Counted from the first letter of the stretch, positions 27,650-37,624 are shown. The stretch: 50,574 nt of DNA from Mesorhizobium tamadayense (GCF_003863365.1 NZ_RQXT01000052.1:1-50574), one strand, 5' to 3'. Notes: generated by a model from the letters alone, not told the origin. Translations and numbers: made by a program.

Positions 27650-29557
27650 ATGGCCCTAAAGATAGATGACGCGCTCGAGACCAAAATCCTTCAGGATCAG
27701 CTTGCTGACCTGAGGGCCGGTCTTTTCGTGTCAATGCCGATAAGCACCGTCTTGTCGGGTCTGATTTTGACCGTGCAGTCCCTTTCTGGCAACGGCTCTG
27801 CCGTCGCAATCTGGTTCTTGGTCATCAATGGGATAAATGCCGCTCGGCTTGCACTCGCCCATTACCAACTGCAGGAAGCCGGGCCCCAGGACGCTTCAGC
27901 GAGGGTCTCGCCGCGGCTTCGCTGGTTTGGCATCCTCGCTCTTCTGGCAGGATTTGCCTGGTCCTTTCTTGCCGTGCTTACGGATGAATACACGACCTCT
28001 CAAGCAGCGCTGCATCTGATAATTCTGGCAGGTATATCGGCTGGTGCGGTTACATACGGCAGTTCATATTCCGCGGCAGCGATCAACTTCATCACACCGC
28101 CGCTCCTGATCACCGCGGGGTGCCTGTCGGCGAAAGGCAACTTTGAAGACTGCGTTTTGGCATTTGCCGTTCTGCTCTTCATGGGCGGCTTGGTTCGAGC
28201 TTCGCTTGTTGGACAGGCGCGCTTCCGCGAAGCGAGCCGCCTGAGACATGAGGCGGAGCGGCTCGCCGCGGAAATGGAGCGCAATTCCAGGGAGGACCAC
28301 CTGACGGCGCTTCTCAACAGGCGCGGCCTCGAACATGCAATCGATCAATTCGAGACCAAAGACGGCCCCTTCGTTGCAATGCTGATCGATCTGGACGGGT
28401 TCAAATCTGTCAACGATACCTACGGTCACAGGACTGGTGACGAACTGCTTGTCAGGATCGCCAGACGGATAGAGGAGGCAGCACCGCACGGCTCAACGCT
28501 CGCCCGCATCGGCGGCGATGAATTCGTGCTGTTTTTTCCTTCGGCGGGCTATTCGCTTTCTCCCAACAGTCTTGCATCCAATATCATAGCCAAAGTTGCT
28601 AGCCCCTATCTCGGGGTAGCGTCAGTTCGGATCGGGGCATCCATAGGGATATACTTAGCTGAGAGCCCGACGCTGACCGAAATGTTGCTGCGGGCGGATA
28701 TCGCGCTTTACACGGCGAAGCGTCGTGGCAGGAACGAATTTTGCCTGTTCGATACCGAACTCGACAGGGAACTGCAGCGCCGCCAGTCCATCGAACGCGA
28801 TCTTCACTCTGCGATCAAGACCAGAAGCTTGGGGCCTTGGTTCCAGCCGATTGTAAGGCTGGACACCAAGGCCGTCGTCGGTTTTGAAGCCTTGCTAAGG
28901 TGGTGCCATCCGATTCATGGTTCTATCTCTCCGCCCGAAATCATCACAGCTGCACGCGAAACCGGAATGCTTCAGCTGCTAACTCAAACTGTATTTTCCG
29001 AATGTTGCGCTTTTATCGACGCCTTGGCGAAAGCTGACTGTCATGAGGTCCGTGTGGCGATGAACGTTTCACCGCGCGAATTGGAGGCCGGCGATATCGA
29101 CGAGATGGTTCTGAATGGTCTGGCGGCAAAAGACCTCCCTGCAACGATGTTCGAAATCGAGATAACAGAAGAATCGCCGGTGGACGCGGAGAGGGTCGAT
29201 GAAAAGCTCGGACGGCTTTCACACGCCGGCATTTCCATCGCGCTCGATGACTTCGGCACCGGCTTTTCCACGTTGGCATCGCTCAAGGACAGTCGGATAC
29301 GCAAGGTGAAAATAGACCAGGGCTTCGTTCGCGGCCTAGCCAAGCACCGGGAGGACCGGCTGCTTGTCAAAACGGTGATTGATCTTGGTAGGTCACTCGG
29401 GATTGAGGTCATGGCCGAGGGCGTCGAAACAGAGGCAGATCGGCAAACTCTGTACAAGCTTGGCTGCAGAACCGCTCAGGGCTTCCTATTCTCAAAGGCG
29501 GTGCCTCTGAGCCAGGCGCTTAAGTTTGTGTTAAAGGAACATGCTAAGGATTCTTGA
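27650..29557 (+). CDS. Membrane GGDEF-EAL cyclic-di-GMP protein
   Basis: A 635-residue protein that may make and break c-di-GMP. The N-terminus has five or six membrane segments (about residues 25-185) forming a sensor of unknown input. The GGDEF domain has an intact GGDEF at 288-292; no RxxD inhibitory site lies five residues before it. The EAL domain has EAL at 413-415 and the later catalytic patterns NVSPREL, EITEES, LDDFGTG, KIDQGF and AEGVE, so the phosphodiesterase also looks competent. Which activity dominates cannot be read from sequence. Confidence 0.9.
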   Translation: MALKIDDALETKILQDQLADLRAGLFVSMPISTVLSGLILTVQSLSGNGSAVAIWFLVINGINAARLALAHYQLQEAGPQDASARVSPRLRWFGILALLAGFAWSFLAVLTDEYTTSQAALHLIILAGISAGAVTYGSSYSAAAINFITPPLLITAGCLSAKGNFEDCVLAFAVLLFMGGLVRASLVGQARFREASRLRHEAERLAAEMERNSREDHLTALLNRRGLEHAIDQFETKDGPFVAMLIDLDGFKSVNDTYGHRTGDELLVRIARRIEEAAPHGSTLARIGGDEFVLFFPSAGYSLSPNSLASNIIAKVASPYLGVASVRIGASIGIYLAESPTLTEMLLRADIALYTAKRRGRNEFCLFDTELDRELQRRQSIERDLHSAIKTRSLGPWFQPIVRLDTKAVVGFEALLRWCHPIHGSISPPEIITAARETGMLQLLTQTVFSECCAFIDALAKADCHEVRVAMNVSPRELEAGDIDEMVLNGLAAKDLPATMFEIEITEESPVDAERVDEKLGRLSHAGISIALDDFGTGFSTLASLKDSRIRKVKIDQGFVRGLAKHREDRLLVKTVIDLGRSLGIEVMAEGVETEADRQTLYKLGCRTAQGFLFSKAVPLSQALKFVLKEHAKDS

Positions 29558-30023
29558 CTGGCCACCAGTTCTATCTGATTTTGAGCGATGGAAGCAGCTT
29601 GAGCCGGATGACGGCTCGAGGCTGGCGAAGTCTTCCGACGCCCATTCGGTCACAACCGTAGATGAGCTGGAATCTTCGCGTTGTCACGCACGACGCCAAG
29701 GGCACGGGCTTGGCCGCCTGACGATGTGCCTGCCAAATCGATATTCCGTTTGGCGGTCAGCACCACCGGTTGCTGGCGCGCGCCGAAGGAATAGGCCTGG
29801 GGGGCGATCCTCGATCCGGTTGAAGGTGGCGGCGAACACAGCATGCCGGAACTGTCGAGGGCTGGGTTCGGCCCCACTCAATCCGTGATACGCGGTAGCA
29901 AAGCTGCCGACCTCTCCTTGCGGGCGCCGTGCCGCAATGGCAGGAACGGGAACGATCGAGTCAAAAATATGCATGCCGCGACGGCGGCTACATTGTTGCA
30001 GCCTTTTCAACAGCATAGGAATC

Positions 30024-30376
30024 TGGCGGTATTTTTGACGGTATCGAAAATTATTGGTCCAAATTTTGTTTGCAAAATTAATAGGATGCGGCAATGATTG
30101 ATGATCGAGTGGGATAAAGATCGGTCGTTCGCCAGCATTTGCTGGCTATCGGCGCCAGACACTTAACATATTGACATGTAACATTTTTCTTTTCCTATCG
30201 CTGACTATCGCCCGCAAGCGGAATCATTTGGCGGTAGACCTGATGGTATCGCTTTCCTCATCATTCTCGCTCGAGACCGTCACCACCTGATTTCCTAGCA
30301 GGCTAGCTAAAATTTAGGTAAGGTGTTGAACTACAAGCGAAATTGTCAAACCTTGACGGTAAAATCGATGACGGTA
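30024..30376 (+). repeat. Five TGRCGGTA octamers (candidate integrase arm sites)
   Basis: TGRCGGTA occurs at 30024, 30036, 30229, 30354 and 30369, all on the plus strand, and TGATGGTA at 30241 is a near match. The last two are part of an exact 14-base tandem repeat TGACGGTAAAATCG. All precede the integrase remnant, where tyrosine integrases of this type usually have arm-type binding repeats. Confidence 0.55.
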
Positions 30377-30422
30377 AAATCGGGCGCTGAATATGCGGCC
30401 ACGCGCTCGGATTGCCCTCGCC

Positions 30423-30593
30423 ATGCTCACCGACATTGCACTTAAGAAGCTGAAACCTAAAGGCAAAATATACAAGGTTGCTGATCGTGACGGTATTCGC
30501 ATTCATGTCCGGATGCTTGCCCTGCAGTCTGTAGGAAACGCGACTTCTGTCCCCATGTGGTGGCCCGTTTACAGCTGGACACGCGAAGTCTGA
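30423..30593 (+). pseudogene. Truncated tyrosine integrase (N-terminal arm-binding fragment)
   Basis: Only the first 30 residues (MLTDIALKKLKPKGKIYKVA and the following DRDGIRIHV) match the N-terminal arm-binding domain of P4-type integrases. After that the sequence diverges and stops at 57 codons, far short of the usual 400 residues; the catalytic R-H-R-Y part is gone. It points to an integrated element that was later lost. Confidence 0.6.
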
Positions 30594-30810
30594 GGAAGCT
30601 TCACTGCAGGGTCACAGGCGCGTCAATATTGCGAAGTTCATCTCGCGGCGCATGCCACCGGTAACACCGTTGTCGATCTCGGCACGTCCTGCAACGGATC
30701 GACATGGCGGAATGGACGATGCCAAAGCCGCCATTGTTGGTGCAAGCGGTGGCTTTTGTGGTCTCTCGCATTGCGCGAGCAAAAATGGCTTCCTGAACCT
30801 CCAGCGACGG

Positions 30811-31473
30811 CTACTTGCAGACAAGGCGCATAATGGTATCGATATTGAACTGCAGCCTTGTATCGAGAGCTTGCCGTGACATTAGATCAAGCTCGTAGAT
30901 GATGGCGCCCGTAAAGCGATTGGTTAAGTAGTAGTAGCCAATGGCGGCGATCGTGATGTTTAACTGAACCGGATCGATGCCTTCTCTGAATAAGCCCTGC
31001 TTTACGCCACGCTCCAGAATGGTGTCGACCATCGTGACCAGGCGTCTGCTGATGTCCTGAACGACCTTGGACTTCTTGAGATGGCGCGCCTTGTGCAGGT
31101 TCTCGCTGTTCACCATGGTGAGGAATTCCGGATTGTCGAGATAGTATTTCCAGGTGAAGCGCACCAGCCTTTCCAGCGCGTCCTTGGGGTCGAGATGATC
31201 GAGTTCAAGCTTTTGCTCGGCTGTTCGGATATCGACATAGGCGTCCTCGAGCACGCGCTGGAACAGGTCCTCCTTGCTGCCGAAATAATGGTAGATCATG
31301 CGTTTGTTGGCTTTTGCGCGCTCGGCTATGTCGTCCACTCTGGCGCCGCCCAAACCCTTCTTGGCGAATTCCTGCTTGGCGGCTGCGAGTATCCGCTTCT
31401 GGGTAGCCTCGGCATCGCGAATTCTTGGCTTCCTTGTCTTGGTCGCCAACATCTTTTTCCTTAGCTGGTCCAT
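30811..31473 (-). CDS. TetR-family transcriptional regulator
   Basis: A 220-residue repressor-type protein. Its N-terminal helix-turn-helix (GGARVDDIAERAKANKRMIY followed by HYFGSKEDLF) is typical of TetR; the ligand-binding C-terminal domain resembles TetR members near catabolic operons. It is divergent from a sugar ABC importer, with two copies of the RTAACYANNTRGTTAC palindrome between them. It is the only regulator seen in the catabolic island, so it is the best candidate to bind all seven copies. The inducer is unknown. Confidence 0.88.
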   Translation of the reverse strand: MDQLRKKMLATKTRKPRIRDAEATQKRILAAAKQEFAKKGLGGARVDDIAERAKANKRMIYHYFGSKEDLFQRVLEDAYVDIRTAEQKLELDHLDPKDALERLVRFTWKYYLDNPEFLTMVNSENLHKARHLKKSKVVQDISRRLVTMVDTILERGVKQGLFREGIDPVQLNITIAAIGYYYLTNRFTGAIIYELDLMSRQALDTRLQFNIDTIMRLVCK

Positions 31474-31674
31474 TTCGAATCCGCCATTTGACCATCGATA
31501 TGACGCACTAACTGGATTGTGAACAGAGCGCTCAGCAAATTCTCAGAGGGCACTCCGCATCGGCCAGGAGCCCGCCGATAGCATCGGTCGGGTGCATGGG
31601 AAACATTGGCGATCTGCTGCATTTTTCAAAGTTTTCCTGTTCCCGCCTGCCTTTGAATCTGAAGGCCAGTTCAA

Positions 31675-31690
31675 CTAACCCAATAGTTAC
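31675..31690. promoter_or_regulatory. Regulon palindrome A (tetR side)
   Basis: CTAACCCAATAGTTAC matches RTAACYANNTRGTTAC except the first base and the seventh. It lies 202 bases upstream of the tetR start and could mediate autorepression. Confidence 0.6.
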
Positions 31691-31766
31691 ATAGAGGCCC
31701 CCAAGGCGCAATCGGGCGGATCACCAAATGTCCCCAAGGGGCGCGGCCACCGCAGCCGGACTCCTG

Positions 31767-31804
31767 TTGACAAGCGTGCGCTAAAAAAGTAACTAGATAG
31801 TGCG
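31767..31804 (+). promoter_or_regulatory. Importer promoter with regulon palindrome B
   Basis: A perfect -35 TTGACA (31767) is followed after 17 bases by TAACTA as a possible -10. That -10 is part of the palindrome GTAACTAGATAGTGCG (31789-31804), whose right half is degenerate. A repressor bound there would block RNA polymerase. Confidence 0.55.
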
Positions 31805-31874
31805 TAAAGGTTTCAACCGAGTGCGCGTCTTGGGAGGATGCTCGCTCGAATTCGGATCAGCAGGGAGAGAGAAA

Positions 31875-32984
31875 ATGTCGTTCATCAAGGAATTCATCGA
31901 GCAGGAAACCGTCAATCGCCGCAACCTTCTTCTCGCATCGGCCTACGGGCTTGGCGGCGCGGCTGCGCTGCGCACCTTGGGCGCGACGCCGGCGCGCGCG
32001 ACAACCGCAAATCCGACGATCGCGTGGAGTTACCGCGACCGCACAAACCCGTACTGGAACTATATCGTGTCGGGCGGCGAGGCCTTTGTCGAAAGCCTCG
32101 GCAAGCCGAAGGACGCGCTCGTCAACCTCATCAATGAAGGATCTAGCGAGAAGTCGCTCGCCGACGTGAAGGCGCTTCTGGGTAAGGAGGGCAGCAACCT
32201 CGCGCTTGCCATCGATGCAAATGATGCACCGAACTGCCGGCCGGTTGTTGAGGCGGTCGCCGCCGCCGGAGCATATGTCTCCACCATCTGGAACAAGACA
32301 GACGACCTGCACCCCTGGGATTTCGGCGACAATTACGTGTCGCATATGACCTGGTCGGACGAGGGGCCCGCCGAGAAGACCGCCCGCATCCTGTTCGATG
32401 CTATGGGCGGCAAGGGCGGAGTGGTACATCTCGGCGGCATCGCGTCCAACAATCCGGCGATCGAGCGCCTCAACGGTTTGAAGAACGCGCTGAAGGATTA
32501 TCCGAATGTGCAGTTGCTCGATGCCCAGCCCGCCGACTGGGATACGCAGAAGGCAAACCAGATCATGGCGAGCTTCCTGACCCGTTACGGCGACGACATC
32601 AAGGGCGTGCACTGCGCCAACGATACCATCGCCTATGGCGTCATAGAGGCTCTGCGTGCCGAAGGCATCGAGGGCATGCCGATTGTTTCCTATGACGGCA
32701 ACCAGCAGGCTGTCGAACTTGTGGCGAAGGGCGAGATCCTGGCTACCGTCTTCACCAATCCCCATTGGGGCGGCGGTATCACGGCGGCGCTTGCCTATTA
32801 TGCGGCGACGGGCGCGTTCAAACCTTCGGCCGAGCCAAAGGAACATCGCGAATTTTATGGCCCGACCATCCTCGTCACGCCCAAGGACGCGGCGGAGTTC
32901 AAGGCGAAATACCTCGACAGCACGCCAAAATACGACTGGAAGGACTTCTGGGGTCCAGGCAACGGTCAGATCAAGTACAAGTAA
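31875..32984 (+). CDS. Sugar ABC transporter substrate-binding protein (CUT2 type)
   Basis: A 369-residue periplasmic binding protein that presents the ligand to the permease pair. The leader NRRNLLLASAYGLGGAAALR with a twin arginine, ending near ARA (about residue 43), suggests export, possibly by Tat. The mature part has the type I periplasmic fold of the RbsB group (AWSYRDRTNPYWNYIVSGGE, then VHCANDTIAYGVIEALRAEG and VSYDGNQQAVELV). The ligand cannot be read from sequence. It starts at MSFIKEF, preceded by GGGAGAGAG; the frame upstream reaches into the promoter. Confidence 0.88.
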   Translation: MSFIKEFIEQETVNRRNLLLASAYGLGGAAALRTLGATPARATTANPTIAWSYRDRTNPYWNYIVSGGEAFVESLGKPKDALVNLINEGSSEKSLADVKALLGKEGSNLALAIDANDAPNCRPVVEAVAAAGAYVSTIWNKTDDLHPWDFGDNYVSHMTWSDEGPAEKTARILFDAMGGKGGVVHLGGIASNNPAIERLNGLKNALKDYPNVQLLDAQPADWDTQKANQIMASFLTRYGDDIKGVHCANDTIAYGVIEALRAEGIEGMPIVSYDGNQQAVELVAKGEILATVFTNPHWGGGITAALAYYAATGAFKPSAEPKEHREFYGPTILVTPKDAAEFKAKYLDSTPKYDWKDFWGPGNGQIKYK

Positions 32985-33095
32985 TCGGCCTGCCGGCGGA
33001 CGCGCACCGGCAGCGGCGCGCGTTCCGATCCGGCGGTCTGCGATATGCTTGCGATGGCGACCCGCTTCGCCGTCCCTTGCCCGTGGGAGAAGAGC

Positions 33096-34061
33096 GTGGA
33101 AAATTTGTTGACCAGAGACAATTTGCAGAAATGGGCACCGCTTCTGGTGCTTTTCGCGCTCGTCCTGTTTTTCTCGATCGCCAATCCGAATTTCCTATCC
33201 ATGCGCAACTTCGCGCGCATCTCCATTCTCTCGACCCCGGCACTAATGATCGGCGTCGGTGTGACTTTCATTATCCTCATGGGATCGATCGATCTCTCCA
33301 TGGAAGGGGCCGTGGCAGTCTGCGCCGTGCTGTTCGCCACGATGTTCACGGCATTGGGGGGAAGTCTGGCAGGATGGGGATGGCTGGCGATCCCAGGTGC
33401 GCTGTTCGTCGGAGCTCTTTTCGGTCTGATCAATGGGCTGGTGCATGTCGGGCTCAAAATACCGTCCTTCATGGCGAGCCTGTCGATGGGCTTCGTCGGC
33501 ATCGGCCTGTCACTTCTGATCACTGGCGGTGACAGAATCCGTGTCGAGGACCCGCTCTTCCGCTCGCTGCTTACCTATCGGCTGGGTGGCTTTCCAGTGA
33601 TGGTGTATGTCGCGCTGGCGGCGCTGCTCATTGCGGGCTTTATTCAGGGGCAGACGAAAATCGGGCGCAATTTCTATGCCGTTGGCGGCGGTGAGGATCT
33701 CGCCCATGCATCGGGCCTTAACGTACCCAGGGTGCGCATCATCGGCTTTGTCATTGCCGGGATTTTCTACGCGCTTGGTGCAATGCTGGCGGTGGCACAG
33801 ATCGGCATTGCCGAGACTGTGACCGGACGCAACCTGATGTTCGTCTCCATCACCTCCGTGGTCGTGGGCGGCACCGCGCTCTGGGGAGGCGCCGGCGGCG
33901 TGTGGAACACACTCGTTGGTGTCCTCATCGTCAATGTCATCGGTAACGGCATGGTGGTCATGGGATTGCCAAGCTACGTTCAGGACGGCGTGCTCGGACT
34001 GCTTGTCATTATCGCGGTCTATCTGTCGACCGACCGTCGCTCTTTGTCTTTCGTGAAGTGA
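33096..34061 (+). CDS. Sugar ABC transporter permease 1 (RbsC-like)
   Basis: A 321-residue inner-membrane permease of the BPD_transp_2 family with 8-10 hydrophobic segments. Characteristic blocks are GSIDLSMEGAVAVCAV near residue 65, LKIPSFMASL, and GGTALWGGAGGVWNTLVGVL. GTG was chosen because GGGAGA lies at good spacing; ATG codons at 33045 and 33054 would add up to 17 residues. It pairs with a second, different permease after the ATPase gene, so the channel may be a heterodimer. Confidence 0.88.
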   Translation: MENLLTRDNLQKWAPLLVLFALVLFFSIANPNFLSMRNFARISILSTPALMIGVGVTFIILMGSIDLSMEGAVAVCAVLFATMFTALGGSLAGWGWLAIPGALFVGALFGLINGLVHVGLKIPSFMASLSMGFVGIGLSLLITGGDRIRVEDPLFRSLLTYRLGGFPVMVYVALAALLIAGFIQGQTKIGRNFYAVGGGEDLAHASGLNVPRVRIIGFVIAGIFYALGAMLAVAQIGIAETVTGRNLMFVSITSVVVGGTALWGGAGGVWNTLVGVLIVNVIGNGMVVMGLPSYVQDGVLGLLVIIAVYLSTDRRSLSFVK

Positions 34062-34068
34062 CGCGCAA

Positions 34069-35574
34069 ATGTTCGAGCTTCAGAAAGTCGAAAAGAAATT
34101 CCCCGGCGTGCACGCACTGAAAGGCATCGATTTCACCATCAAGCGCGGCGAGATCGTTGGTCTTGTCGGGGAGAACGGCGCCGGCAAGTCGACGCTGATG
34201 AAAGTCATCTATGGCGCCTATCAGCATGACGGCGGACAGGTGCTCGTGGATGGACGGGCGGTGCGCTTCCACAATCCGCGCCAGGCCATGGATATGGGCG
34301 TCGGCATGGTGTTCCAGGAACAGTCGCTGATCCCGAACCTGACCGTCATGGAAAACATCTTCCTCGGATTCGAACAGCAGTTCGTGCACCTGGGCGTCGT
34401 CAACTGGAAGAAGATGGCGACGGCAGCTCGTCAGCAACTCGACAAGGTCAAGCTTTCGATCGATCCGGCAACAGTCACCTCGAAATTGTCCTTCGCACAG
34501 CGCCAGCTGGTGGAGCTTGCCAAGGTGCTGACACTGGAAGAGCGTGTGCAGGGCGACCTCGTCATCCTGCTCGACGAGCCGACATCGGTGCTGGCCAAGG
34601 AGGAAATCGAGCTTCTGTTCAGCCTGGTCAGGGACCTGCGCAAGCGCGCTTCATTCATCTTCGTTTCGCATCGGCTGGATGAGGTCATCGAGCTGTCCGA
34701 CCGCATCTATGTGATGAAGGACGGCGCCGTGGTCGACGTCGTCGATGGCAAGGATGCTGACGTCGCCTCGATCCAGCACAAGATGGTCGGACGCAACATC
34801 AGCAAGGAATATTACCGCGAGGAGAAGCAGAAGCCCTTCGACGCCGCAAAGCCTCTGCTGGAAGTCGATGGGATCAGCCTTGCGGGTCGCTACAACGACA
34901 TTTCGCTCAAGCTGCATGCCGGGGAGGTACTCTGTCTGGTCGGTGTCGAAGGTTCGGGGCGCGAAGCGATCTTGCGCACCATCTTCGGCCTGCAGAAGCC
35001 GCATCTCGGTCAGGTCACGCTCAAGGGCCGGCGGGTCGAGACCTTCAGCGCCGCGCACGGGGTCGAGTGCGGCGTCGGCTATGTGCCGCGCGAGCGCAAG
35101 ATCGAGGGCATGGTCGGTGGCATGACCGTCTACGAGAACATCACGCTGTCGCAGATGCGCAACTATTCGAATGCAGGCGTATTGGAGATTGCCAGGGAGA
35201 GGGGGCTTGCCCGCGACTGGATCAAGAAACTCTCGATCAAGGCATCTTCAGAGAACGTCGATTGCGCCAACCTTTCCGGCGGCAATCAGCAGAAGGTGGT
35301 GCTCGCCAAGTGGCGGAGCGGCGGTTCCGACATCATCCTCCTCGATCATCCGACGCGGGGCCTGGACATCGGCGCCAAGGAGGACGTCTACGATATGGTG
35401 CGCGACATGTGCGGTGCCGGCGTCGGCATCATCCTGGTCGCCGACACGCTCGAAGAGGCAATTGGTCTGAGCCACACCATTGCCGTCATCAGGGATGGCG
35501 AGATCCGCAAATGGTACGACTGCCCACCCGGCGGCAAGCCGTCGCTTTACGATCTCATCCACTACATGACATGA
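34069..35574 (+). CDS. Sugar ABC transporter ATP-binding protein (double domain, RbsA-like)
   Basis: A 501-residue protein with two ABC cassettes. The first has Walker A GENGAGKST (34-42), a variant signature LSFAQRQ and Walker B ILLDEPTSVL. The second has a degenerate Walker A (GVEGSGREA), a good signature LSGGNQQK and a Walker B reading ILLDHPTRGLD, where the usual catalytic Glu is His (427). One active and one degenerate site is normal in this family; the His is less common. It overlaps no neighbour at its start and shares ATGA with an alternative start of permease 2. Confidence 0.92.
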   Translation: MFELQKVEKKFPGVHALKGIDFTIKRGEIVGLVGENGAGKSTLMKVIYGAYQHDGGQVLVDGRAVRFHNPRQAMDMGVGMVFQEQSLIPNLTVMENIFLGFEQQFVHLGVVNWKKMATAARQQLDKVKLSIDPATVTSKLSFAQRQLVELAKVLTLEERVQGDLVILLDEPTSVLAKEEIELLFSLVRDLRKRASFIFVSHRLDEVIELSDRIYVMKDGAVVDVVDGKDADVASIQHKMVGRNISKEYYREEKQKPFDAAKPLLEVDGISLAGRYNDISLKLHAGEVLCLVGVEGSGREAILRTIFGLQKPHLGQVTLKGRRVETFSAAHGVECGVGYVPRERKIEGMVGGMTVYENITLSQMRNYSNAGVLEIARERGLARDWIKKLSIKASSENVDCANLSGGNQQKVVLAKWRSGGSDIILLDHPTRGLDIGAKEDVYDMVRDMCGAGVGIILVADTLEEAIGLSHTIAVIRDGEIRKWYDCPPGGKPSLYDLIHYMT

Positions 35575-35588
35575 CCCAGGAGCGCGCA

Positions 35589-36533
35589 ATGTCATTTGGT
35601 CGCCTCAAGCGACACTTTCCGTGGATCACCCTGGCGGTCCTGGTTCTCATCGTCGGCACCATCCACCCGAGTTTCCTGCGGCCGCAAAACCTCATCGAGC
35701 TCGCCGGCGACATCGTGCCGCTGTTCATCATGGCGCTTGGCATGACGCTCGTCATCTACATCGGCGGCATCGATCTTTCCGCCCAGTCGGTGGCGAACAT
35801 GACCACTGTGCTTGCGACCATATCGCTGCCAATATTTGGCGTGTTCAGCGGCGTGCTCGTCATCCTGGCAGGCTTGGCGTTCGGCGCTCTTTCCGGTTTC
35901 GTGACGACACGGCTTAAAGTGCCGTCCTTCATTGCCACGCTCGCGGTGGGAGGCCTGGCGCTGTCCGTTGGGCAATATGCCTCCAGCCAGCGCGCGCTCT
36001 ACATGGACGCCGGTGAACGCGATCACGCCTTCGGTTGGATGGTCGGCAGCGGATGGAGCGGCGTGCCGCATGAACTAATCCTTGCCCTGGTCCTGGTCGT
36101 GCTTGCCTGGTTCCTGCAGAACCGCACCACGATAGGACGCGCCCTCAAAGCTATCGGCGCCGGCGAGCCTGCCGCCGTCGCTTCCGGGCTGAAGGTCGAG
36201 CGCTACAAGATCCTGGCTTTTGCCTTCTCCGGCATGCTCGCCGCGATTGCCGGGCTGCTTTTCTCCGTCAAGCTTTCCGGCGGTTCGCCGACGCTTGCCG
36301 AAGGCTTTCTGCTGCCGGCGATCGTCGCCGTCCTGGTCGGCGGCACGCCGCTGACGGGCGGCGTCGGCGGCGTGCTGAACACCTTGGTCGGTGTGCTGAT
36401 CGTGGCGGTGGTACGCGCCAGCATGCTGTATTTCGGAGTGCCAGCGACAAGCCAGCAGATCGTCTTCGGCATCGTGCTGATCGTTGCGATCGCGCTGACG
36501 ATCGACCGTTCCAAAATTCGTATCGTGAAGTAG
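35589..36533 (+). CDS. Sugar ABC transporter permease 2 (RbsC-like)
   Basis: A 314-residue permease of the same family as permease 1 but clearly different in sequence. Key blocks: GGIDLSAQSVANMTTVLATI, LKVPSFIATLAVGG and GGTPLTGGVGGVLNTLVGVL. I chose the ATG preceded by AGGAG; an ATG six codons earlier overlaps the ATPase stop but has no ribosome binding site. The zinc alcohol dehydrogenase gene follows after seven bases, so both belong to one operon. Confidence 0.88.
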   Translation: MSFGRLKRHFPWITLAVLVLIVGTIHPSFLRPQNLIELAGDIVPLFIMALGMTLVIYIGGIDLSAQSVANMTTVLATISLPIFGVFSGVLVILAGLAFGALSGFVTTRLKVPSFIATLAVGGLALSVGQYASSQRALYMDAGERDHAFGWMVGSGWSGVPHELILALVLVVLAWFLQNRTTIGRALKAIGAGEPAAVASGLKVERYKILAFAFSGMLAAIAGLLFSVKLSGGSPTLAEGFLLPAIVAVLVGGTPLTGGVGGVLNTLVGVLIVAVVRASMLYFGVPATSQQIVFGIVLIVAIALTIDRSKIRIVK

Positions 36534-36540
36534 GCCGGCC

Positions 36541-37569
36541 ATGGAAACGATGATGGCGGCGGTGCTCGTCGCGCCGCGACTTTTCGAGATCAAGGAATTG
36601 CCTGTCCCGGTGTGCGGACCCGATGACGTCCTCGTCAAGATTGATCGCTGTGGGATCTGCGGCACCGATATCCATATGTTCAATGGTCATTATGCCACTG
36701 AGCGGCTGCCCATCGTTCCCGGCCATGAATTCACCGGAACGATCAGCCGGCTCGGCGAGCGGGCAGGCCCATTCGTACTCGGGCAGCGTGTGGTCGCCGA
36801 CATCAATATCGGCTGCGGCAGATGCTATTTCTGCCGCCGGAACGAGGTGCTCAACTGCGCCGAGGTTCGCCAGGTCGGCATCTCGCGCGACGGTGCTTTC
36901 GCGCAATATGTCTCGCTTCCCGGCAGGCTGGTCATTGCGGCCCCCGACGATGCCGCGCCGTCGATGCTGGCGCTGACCGAGCCGGTGGCCTGCGTCGTGC
37001 GCGCCGCGCGCAAGGCCGACGTGCGCTTCGGCCAATCCGTCGTCGTCCTCGGCGCGGGACCGATCGGCAATCTCCACATCCAGATGATGCGGCTGGCCGG
37101 GGCGGCGCCCATCATCGTTGTTGAACTTTCTCCGGAGCGTGCCCGGCTCGCAGGGCCGGCAGGCGCCGACGCGGTTGTAACCGATCCCTCCAGGGTCGAG
37201 GAGACCGTACTCGCCATGACCGGCGGACGCGGTGCAGACGTTGTCATCGAAAGCGTGGGCCTGCCGCAGCTCTACGCCCAGGCTTTCGACCTGATCCGGC
37301 CCGGTGGCCATGTCGCAGCCTTCGGCATCACCGGTCCTGGGGACAGCATTCCGCTTGTGCTGCTCGACACCGTGCTCAGGGAAAATTCGGTGAAAGGATC
37401 GGTCGCAGGCATGGGAGAGGACATGCACGACGCGCTGACCCTGCTGCTGCATGGCCGGTTCGATGTCGCCCCCTTCTTGGGAGCCACTTACGAACTCTCT
37501 GCGATCCAGGAGGCGTTCGAGACGCTGAAGGACCGGCCCGATGTTCTGAAGACGCAAATCGCGATCTGA
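36541..37569 (+). CDS. Zinc-dependent alcohol/polyol dehydrogenase (MDR family)
   Basis: A 342-residue NAD(P)-dependent enzyme that probably oxidises a secondary alcohol or polyol. The catalytic zinc site is visible as Cys40 (RCGICGTDIH) with His62 and Glu63 (GHEFTG). The structural zinc uses Cys92, Cys95, Cys98 and Cys106. The Rossmann motif is VVLGAGPIGNLH. It resembles sorbitol or threonine dehydrogenase-type members. It is the first catabolic gene after the importer, so it may act on the imported compound. Confidence 0.9.
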   Translation: METMMAAVLVAPRLFEIKELPVPVCGPDDVLVKIDRCGICGTDIHMFNGHYATERLPIVPGHEFTGTISRLGERAGPFVLGQRVVADINIGCGRCYFCRRNEVLNCAEVRQVGISRDGAFAQYVSLPGRLVIAAPDDAAPSMLALTEPVACVVRAARKADVRFGQSVVVLGAGPIGNLHIQMMRLAGAAPIIVVELSPERARLAGPAGADAVVTDPSRVEETVLAMTGGRGADVVIESVGLPQLYAQAFDLIRPGGHVAAFGITGPGDSIPLVLLDTVLRENSVKGSVAGMGEDMHDALTLLLHGRFDVAPFLGATYELSAIQEAFETLKDRPDVLKTQIAI

Positions 37570-37596
37570 ACGGCAGGGAGCGCGCGGCGGCGACGC

Positions 37597-37624
37597 TTGA
37601 AATAACCAAATAGTTACTTATAGT
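37597..37624 (+). promoter_or_regulatory. Promoter with regulon palindrome C (aldehyde dehydrogenase operon)
   Basis: TTGAAA (37597) and TATAGT (37619) are 16 bases apart, a good sigma70 pattern. The palindrome ATAACCAAATAGTTAC (37602-37617) fills the space between them, so a bound repressor would exclude polymerase. The aldehyde dehydrogenase starts 33 bases downstream of the -10. Confidence 0.65.

Larger units (their letters stand above)
29558..30810. other. Gene-poor stretch with a former integration site
   Basis: About 1.25 kb with lower GC in its centre. It holds five TGRCGGTA octamers and the first residues of a tyrosine integrase, described separately. Other frames in this interval (such as minus 29684-30094) show no family pattern and look incidental. 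No tRNA gene is visible that could be the attachment site. Confidence 0.5.
31474..31874. other. Divergent control region of tetR and the ABC importer
   Basis: About 400 bases without a gene. It carries two palindromes of the regulon (31675 and 31789), a sigma70-like promoter toward the importer, and a GGGAGAGAG ribosome binding site just before the binding-protein gene. Confidence 0.6.
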